Positions 59,301 to 64,000 of a stretch of DNA of 64,000 bases are shown here, one piece after another. The DNA is from Candidatus Bathyarchaeota archaeon A05DMB-2 (GTDB taxonomy: Archaea > Thermoproteota > Bathyarchaeia > Bathyarchaeales > Bathycorpusculaceae). How positions within the stretch are numbered: the first letter of the stretch is position 1; each line of letters opens with the position of its first letter. The stretch spans positions 248,001-312,000 of the forward strand of contig JAAKEZ010000001.1 of NCBI GenBank assembly GCA_018475625.1, in the 5' to 3' direction. The notes under the pieces are model-generated. The model saw nothing but the letters and a program-made list of their open reading frames with translations. It made no database searches and had not been told where the DNA came from. The position numbers and the translations under genes are program-made.

Positions 59301-60476
59301 TCAAGGTAAAGTCGCCTTGACTGTGAAGGTTTGGAAGCCTTCACCCATCAGTCTTAGCGTGTAGTTGCCGTCAACTATTGGCGTTATGGTGAACAGTGGA
59401 TTTTGGTTTTGTCTCCAGCCAGTATAAAGTGCAATGACATCGCTGAAATTCAACGTTGCACTTTCACCAGGATTTATGGTCAACGATGAAAATGGTTTAC
59501 CAAATTCAGACGGTTTCCAGAAAGTTCCGTACAGCGGAACCAGCGTCGTTCCGTTCAGTTTGAAAGGAATTGTCTCAGGATGGATTCTCACTCTGTGCTC
59601 TTTATGCCAACCTTGTCCGAATGGCGTGACATCCCACGTCTGTGTTGTGTTAAATTCGCCATGCAACGTGAGTCCAAAGATTCTAAATGCTACTTCGCCC
59701 TCATTCTTTATAGTCACCGAAAGCCCCGTATTGTTGCCGTTTACCGTAAGCGTAGCCGAAACAATCGTCAAGTTCTTTGAAAAGTCCTCTTTAACACGTA
59801 TAAGCCGTACTCTGTTATTTTCGCCAATCGCGATAATAGTCCCTACTCTAACATGCGCTGAAGTTAGGTTCTCAACAATAATAGCGTTCGCACTAGGAAC
59901 AAGCACATAATAGTATACCGTTGCGTCGTTTTCGTCTGATGCTTGTATCTGAACCAGTGTCGGGTTAAAGTCTATCAACACTCCAGAAAGCGTCTTGTTA
60001 ACCGCGCCATTCACAACGTTAACAACAAACGTATCAGACAGCGAGGTCACATTGTACGTTTTCTCATTGACAACCGCGGTCACATTGGCTATCGTAAATT
60101 GAACTTTATCCACCGTTGAATTAATCGGTATGGTAATAGAGGCAATCGTCTGAGTCATATTAATCAGCGAGAACAAGTTCACAGTACCTTCTGCGCCAAC
60201 TGGAAGCCATTCATCAGTACCATTTGGATAAATCACATGAAGCATGATGTCATGGTACGTCATATTGAGCTGTGTGGTTCCTGCAGGTACCGTTGGCGGA
60301 TCAGTCAACAAAATAGCAAAAGTAGCTTTTTCAACTGTTGGGACTGCGGGTTCTGTTGGAACTGTTGGTACAACAGACGTGGTGCTGGTTAAGTTTGCAA
60401 ATACAGACATTCCGATGATAGCAACTGCAACGATGACTGCAGCCAAACCGTATTTAAAAGGCCATCTTCTATACAT
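59301..60476 (-). CDS. Secreted DUF4382-like protein
   Basis: About 391 residues from ATG 60476 (GAGGAAGG upstream). An N-terminal span/signal (YGLAAVIVAVAIIGMSVFA) is followed by a ~120-residue DUF4382-type beta domain (FAILLTDPPTVPAGTTQLNM, DIMLHVIYPNG, IASITIPINSTVDKVQFTIA). A second beta region (VSATLTVNGNNTGLSVTIKN) and a C-terminal SATLNFSDVIALYTGWR-type domain complete it. It is exported and probably surface-attached through the N-terminal helix. The upstream DNA (TTTAAAATGTGTAGATTTTAA) faintly resembles the island box. Confidence 0.7.
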   Translation of the reverse strand: MYRRWPFKYGLAAVIVAVAIIGMSVFANLTSTTSVVPTVPTEPAVPTVEKATFAILLTDPPTVPAGTTQLNMTYHDIMLHVIYPNGTDEWLPVGAEGTVNLFSLINMTQTIASITIPINSTVDKVQFTIANVTAVVNEKTYNVTSLSDTFVVNVVNGAVNKTLSGVLIDFNPTLVQIQASDENDATVYYYVLVPSANAIIVENLTSAHVRVGTIIAIGENNRVRLIRVKEDFSKNLTIVSATLTVNGNNTGLSVTIKNEGEVAFRIFGLTLHGEFNTTQTWDVTPFGQGWHKEHRVRIHPETIPFKLNGTTLVPLYGTFWKPSEFGKPFSSLTINPGESATLNFSDVIALYTGWRQNQNPLFTITPIVDGNYTLRLMGEGFQTFTVKATLP

Positions 60477-60599
60477 TTTTCCTTCCTCTGCATATGGAGG
60501 AAACATCAGGAAATTAAAATCTACACATTTTAAAGTTCGTTAAAAGCGTTTGAAGGCTCATTTAAAAAACTTTTAACCATGAAGGCAGGCGAAAAACAC

Positions 60600-61019
60600 T
60601 CACACGGCTAGTTTACGCCAAAGCCTAATCGTCTCAAACCAGAACACAGCAAGCATTGCAAAGCTTACTCCAATCAAATATGGAACAAAACCCGCACCGC
60701 AACAAATCGCCGCTGAGAAGAAAACTACAAGGATGGTAAAAAGCAAAGAAAAGAAGAACAACTGCGGCACCACAGTAGGCCCCATTTTTGAGTAACCCTC
60801 AAGAATCCTATCAGACGCCTCTTTCACCGCAGAATACTTTCCATACTCATCCTGCTTGGCAAAGCCCGTTTCTAAAAGTTTTCCTAAATGATAAGAAGCG
60901 AGTGAAGCTGAAGAGAGGTTGAGTGCACGCTGAATATCTCTGAGTTCAGACGGCCCATGCTTAAGCAAGTATAAGTAGACTTTCAGCGTGTTGCCCCTGA
61001 TTTCCTGATTGCTCGACAT
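60600..61019 (-). CDS. Membrane-tethered winged-helix regulator, paralogue of 38721
   Basis: 139 residues with the same layout as the regulator at 38721: winged helix (LKVYLYLLKHGPSELRDIQR, ALNLSSASLASYHLGKLLET) then two spans (LFFFSLLFTILVVFFSAAI and LIGVSFAMLAVFWFETI) and a basic end. It sits at the right border of the island and probably regulates the DUF4382-like gene downstream on the same strand (inference). Confidence 0.78.
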   Translation of the reverse strand: MSSNQEIRGNTLKVYLYLLKHGPSELRDIQRALNLSSASLASYHLGKLLETGFAKQDEYGKYSAVKEASDRILEGYSKMGPTVVPQLFFFSLLFTILVVFFSAAICCGAGFVPYLIGVSFAMLAVFWFETIRLWRKLAV

Positions 61020-61082
61020 AAAAGAACAAAATGGAAAATCGCATTACTTAACTTTACGATAGAACTATGAAACTTGCGTAGT

Positions 61083-61102
61083 GTGGGTTCAAATCCCACC
61101 CC
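61083..61102 (+). repeat. attR: right 20-bp direct repeat
   Basis: GTGGGTTCAAATCCCACCCC, identical to 35293-35312 in tRNA-Leu. The flanking bases differ, so it is not a second tRNA gene. Confidence 0.7.
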
Positions 61103-61108
61103 GCCCGT

Positions 61109-61270
61109 TTACAACACACCCCGAACCCTAACAAGTTTCTTGTAAGGCATATTTCCTTTTTTCCTAACGATGTTATTACTTCTGTAGTCGCAAACGTACC
61201 GAAACATGCTTCTATTAGTCGGCAGACTTTTCTTCTCCAGCGTCTCCCGCTTCATCTCATCCAAATCCAT
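61109..61270 (-). CDS. Small basic hypothetical protein next to attR
   Basis: 53 residues from ATG 61270 (GGAGG upstream) or 64 from GTG 61303. It is Lys/Arg-rich (MKRETLEKKSLPTNRSMFRY). It ends 7 bases outside the attR repeat. Family unknown. Confidence 0.4.
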   Translation of the reverse strand: MDLDEMKRETLEKKSLPTNRSMFRYVCDYRSNNIVRKKGNMPYKKLVRVRGVL

Positions 61271-61303
61271 CCCAAACCAAACCTCCACAAGATTACAGAA
61301 CAC

Positions 61304-61753
61304 GAAATAATAACCCTATAGGGAGTAGACTCCAAGCCTATAGCTATAGACTATGCAAACAGAAGCCGATGGTAAGATAACGATGCAAATATATCGGTAG
61401 GCTATTTAAGCCTCGGCTGGAACAAGCCAAGCAGGATTGTATCCTCAAGGCGTGCTTTCTTTTAATTCAGTGTGCCAGACCTTCGACATCGTGAGGATAG
61501 AGGTGCCTTATCGTGTGGGCGGCGCCACAAATTTCTTCATAGACAACATTATAATTATTACGGCGATAGCAGAATAACCTGTTGACCTTCACATTTGCGA
61601 CCCCCTGAATATAATAGTTGGACTTACTAATCTGCCGAGTAGCATAGTCGTGATAAAGCGCGCGATGTTTGCGAACTCGATAAACATAATTTGACTTTTT
61701 TGCTGATAAAAATTGAGGGGCGCTTCCGCACCACTCGAATTTCGAACATTTAG
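61304..61753. other. Intergenic region between attR and the glycosyltransferase gene
   Basis: No supported gene. Palindrome-rich AT DNA near 61310-61360 (CCTATAGGG, CTATAGCTATAG) may be promoter sequence for the small gene to its left. The minus ORF 61467-61892 is mostly a shadow of the glycosyltransferase and is not supported. Confidence 0.35.
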
Positions 61754-64000
61754 TTATGGGAAAGATATGAATAGTATGCGGTTTATTTTTAGGATGATGG
61801 AGTGTATTGTGAGTTGTATTCTCTTTGCCACCTGGTATAGGAAGCTGCTTATGGCGATGGCGAAGGCTGGAAAGGCTGGCAGTATGTACCATTCAAGTTT
61901 TGTTTGGGCAAAAGTGAACACCGCAAGTACAATCGCTATCCATGCAATAATTAAAGTGTCTCCTTTTAAACGCTTAAAAACCGCGTTGAACGCGCAAAGC
62001 CCCGCCCCGAAAGGCAGCAGAATTACCCAAAACAGGTTCTCGTTGTTAACTAAGTAGCTGAAATAGTAAAGGTAACCGCCGGCGTGGCTTTCAATGGGGT
62101 TGCTAGCTCGCATGATGCCGGAATAAACAAAAAAAGACTGCCAAAAGTCCGGTCCAAAACGCAGAATCATGTAAATCACCCAAGGCGCAATGACCAGAAG
62201 TCCCACTCGCCAAAAAAGAGCGAAGCGCTTGGTAAAGAAAAACCTCAAGCCTCTCCCTGTCGCCGTAAAATAAGAAAAGATTATTAGCGGAATCAGTAGG
62301 GCTATGAGCTGCTTTGTCATAAACGCCAAACCGAAGAATACGCCGCCTAACGCTGCGTATCGGTTAGTGCCTTCTGTTTTTTCGCTCAATACCAAAAAGT
62401 ATACGCTCGCCAAAATGAAGAAGACGAAGGGAACATCGGTCATGGCGTGTCTTGCAAACACATAAAAGGTTGTGAAAGTGCCTAAAACTAGCGCTGAAAG
62501 AAACCCAACGGGCACGTTATACATTTTTCTTCCCAAATAGAAGACGAAAACTAAGGATAACGTGCCGAATACGGCGCTCCAAATCCTCGAGGCGAAGTTG
62601 TTAACGCCGAAGACTTGGTAGGCAAGAGAAATCAACCACATGAAGAGCGGCGGCTTCGCAATGCCTATGTCTAACTCACCATAAGTCCATGGAGTCAGGT
62701 AGTCTCCGGTCTTAAACATGTGGAATGCCCATTGAGAATATGTTTGCTCGTCTGTAACCCACAGCGGTCCGCTTCCTATATTTACGAAGAATATTGTTGA
62801 GAAAGCAAGAATCGCCAAAATACAAAGAGCACTGGCGTGTTCTAGGAACCAAGGGCGTTTTTGGTCAAACGATGCTTCGGCGTTTTGTTTAGTCGCGTGG
62901 AGAAAGCGCACGATTGTAAAGGTAATGGCTGTCGCCACAGCGAACGCAACTGCATCAAAGGCAATTGTGGTCCACGGTAAAGAGTTGTTGGCTTGCGTGG
63001 GTACGGATTGAATGGTTGAATCGTCAAGGGCGAAGGCGTAGATGCGATAGTCACTGGAACCAACGTAAAGCTTGCCGTTTACTATTGCTGGGGAAGAATC
63101 CACAGAGCTTTCAGTTGCGTAACTCCACCTCTTTGCTCCAGTAAACGCGTCAAAGCAATAGATGCTGTAGTCTTCAGAGCCCACATACACGTTGCCGTCC
63201 GCAACTGCAGGAGAAGACCTGACCCAGTACCCAGTTGGGCTCCGCCATATTTTCTTGCCGTTTGAAGCGTTTAGGCAGTAAACGTTGTTGTCGTCGGAGC
63301 CTGCGTAGACGCATCCGTAGGCGACAGCGGGGGAAGAGTAAACTGAGCCTTCGGTTTGGTATTCCCAAATCTTGGTACCAGTAGAAGCGTTAAGAGCACA
63401 TATGTAGCCGTCTATGGAGCCCACGTAAACGCAGCCATTGTGCACGTTGGGAGAGGAGATAAAGCTTCCAGTATGCGTGCGCCATAATTCTTCACCTGTA
63501 GAAGCATTAAAAGCGTAAACATGATAGTCATCAGTGGCAACGTAGACCACGCCGTCTGAGACAGCAGGAGACGATTGCACGCGGTGTGAAGTAGAGTAAC
63601 GCCGAATTTCAGCTCCATCTGAAGCGTTAAGGCAGAGCACATCATGGTCTCCGGAGCCTATGTAGACGCGCCCCTCCACTATTGTGGGGGAAGACCGTAC
63701 TAAGCCTCCCACTTTCGTTTTCCAAACAGGCTTTCCTGTGGCAATGTCGATGCGGTAAGCGTAGCCGTCGTCTGAGCCCACGTAGACGGAATTGTTGTAG
63801 ATGGCTGGCGACGAGTTCACTTCGCTGCCTGTTGAGTAGTTCCAGAATGGTTTGCCGTTGGAGGAGTTGAGACAGTAGACGCGCCAATCCCTCGAGCCCA
63901 CGAGAACGTAGCCGTTAGCCACCGCGGGCGAAGACCACCGCACAGCTTTCCACGTTTTGCAAGTCCACGAGAGTTTGACGGAGTTTGTTGGAATTTTACA
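61754..64000 (-). CDS. PQQ-propeller/PMT-type glycosyltransferase fusion, 5' end outside window
   Basis: 748 residues visible; the frame stays open past the window edge. The N-terminal ~310 residues hold seven or more PQQ-like blades, each with the SSPAVxxGxVYVGSxD and LNASxGxxxW pattern. After a short linker comes an ArnT/PMT-type (GT-C) membrane glycosyltransferase with about 10 spans. The acidic first-loop motif is WVTDEQTYSQWAFHMFKTGD, followed by GIAKPPLFMWLISLAYQVFG. GT-C enzymes use dolichyl-phosphate sugars outside the membrane; the propeller may bind acceptor glycoprotein (inference). Two known families in one polypeptide is unusual. Confidence 0.85.
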   Translation of the reverse strand, partial: CKIPTNSVKLSWTCKTWKAVRWSSPAVANGYVLVGSRDWRVYCLNSSNGKPFWNYSTGSEVNSSPAIYNNSVYVGSDDGYAYRIDIATGKPVWKTKVGGLVRSSPTIVEGRVYIGSGDHDVLCLNASDGAEIRRYSTSHRVQSSPAVSDGVVYVATDDYHVYAFNASTGEELWRTHTGSFISSPNVHNGCVYVGSIDGYICALNASTGTKIWEYQTEGSVYSSPAVAYGCVYAGSDDNNVYCLNASNGKKIWRSPTGYWVRSSPAVADGNVYVGSEDYSIYCFDAFTGAKRWSYATESSVDSSPAIVNGKLYVGSSDYRIYAFALDDSTIQSVPTQANNSLPWTTIAFDAVAFAVATAITFTIVRFLHATKQNAEASFDQKRPWFLEHASALCILAILAFSTIFFVNIGSGPLWVTDEQTYSQWAFHMFKTGDYLTPWTYGELDIGIAKPPLFMWLISLAYQVFGVNNFASRIWSAVFGTLSLVFVFYLGRKMYNVPVGFLSALVLGTFTTFYVFARHAMTDVPFVFFILASVYFLVLSEKTEGTNRYAALGGVFFGLAFMTKQLIALLIPLIIFSYFTATGRGLRFFFTKRFALFWRVGLLVIAPWVIYMILRFGPDFWQSFFVYSGIMRASNPIESHAGGYLYYFSYLVNNENLFWVILLPFGAGLCAFNAVFKRLKGDTLIIAWIAIVLAVFTFAQTKLEWYILPAFPAFAIAISSFLYQVAKRIQLTIHSIILKINRILFISFP

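Larger units (their letters stand above)
35293..61102. mobile_element. tRNA-Leu-integrated island with virus-like genes (about 25.8 kb)
   Basis: It is bounded by a 20-base direct repeat of the tRNA-Leu 3' end, with a tyrosine recombinase 61 bases inside the left border. Its contents are small unknown ORFs, winged-helix regulators, secreted proteins with shared promoter boxes, two ABC transporters, and a terminase/COG2401 block near the right. There are no housekeeping genes inside, in contrast to both flanks. A second tRNA 3' remnant at 59.1 kb may be the border of an inner element. The exact borders are inference. Confidence 0.65.

Noticed and set aside
59030-59320. Plus ORF of 96 aa spanning the tRNA remnant
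   Set aside because: It runs through a non-coding tRNA fragment and has no coding character.
61467-61892. Minus ORF of 141 aa near the right edge
   Set aside because: The first third overlaps the glycosyltransferase gene in another frame and the remainder has no motif or ribosome-binding site.

Overview
The window is archaeal chromosome, most likely from the Thermoproteota and plausibly a Bathyarchaeia-like lineage (inference). Support comes from an archaeal-type DNA ligase, Mre11-Rad50, thermosome, SecY-uL15, eL38 (patchily distributed in archaea, mainly Thermoproteota), an archaeal/eukaryotic-type TyrRS, TATA-box promoters, and many secreted beta-helix, Kelch and PQQ-propeller surface proteins.

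Left part (1-22.9 kb). Informational genes dominate: DNA ligase (cut by the window edge), ribosomal protein uS10, an AN1 zinc-finger/site-2-protease fusion, mre11-rad50, a fumarylacetoacetate-hydrolase family enzyme, an Hsp20-uL15-SecY cluster, eL38, a Toprim protein and tyrosyl-tRNA synthetase. Decayed genes lie between them: a B12-binding radical-SAM remnant and a PQQ-propeller remnant. From 16.7 to 22.9 kb one minus-strand operon encodes a Kelch protein and three NosD-like beta-helix proteins. All four are exported and membrane-anchored, and two tandem dyads precede the operon.

Middle (23-35.3 kb). A dead IS1595-type element keeps perfect 25-bp terminal inverted repeats. It is followed by a large PQQ-propeller surface protein with a GTACAC dyad in its leader, then ilvC, an ArsB/NhaD-type transporter, the thermosome, Sua5, a CBS protein, a GNAT, a possible PAC4-like protein, tRNA-Thr(GGT), methylglyoxal synthase and tRNA-Leu(TAG).

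Right part (35.3-61.1 kb). This looks like an integrated island. A tyrosine recombinase abuts tRNA-Leu, and a 20-bp copy of the tRNA 3' end lies 25.8 kb away at 61.08 kb. A second, partial tRNA 3' remnant at 59.1 kb suggests nested or successive integrations. Near the right side is a virus-like block: terminase large subunit, COG2401 ABC-GNAT protein, small decoration-like protein and coiled-coil protein. I see no capsid or portal gene.

The island interior is mostly exported proteins and their apparent handling machinery: small secreted proteins, a possible clan-CD-like protein, a subtilase, two ABC transporters, polytopic membrane proteins and membrane-tethered winged-helix regulators. At least five of its transcription units, and probably six, carry the same promoter element: TGTCCTA-type dyads repeated at a 21-22 bp step immediately upstream of the TATA-like box. 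This co-regulated secretome is the strongest candidate for an undescribed system; its function (antagonism, surface remodelling or proteolysis) cannot be settled from sequence.

Right edge (61.1-64 kb). A PMT/ArnT-type membrane glycosyltransferase carries an N-terminal PQQ-like propeller and runs off the window. No CRISPR array or rRNA gene was seen.
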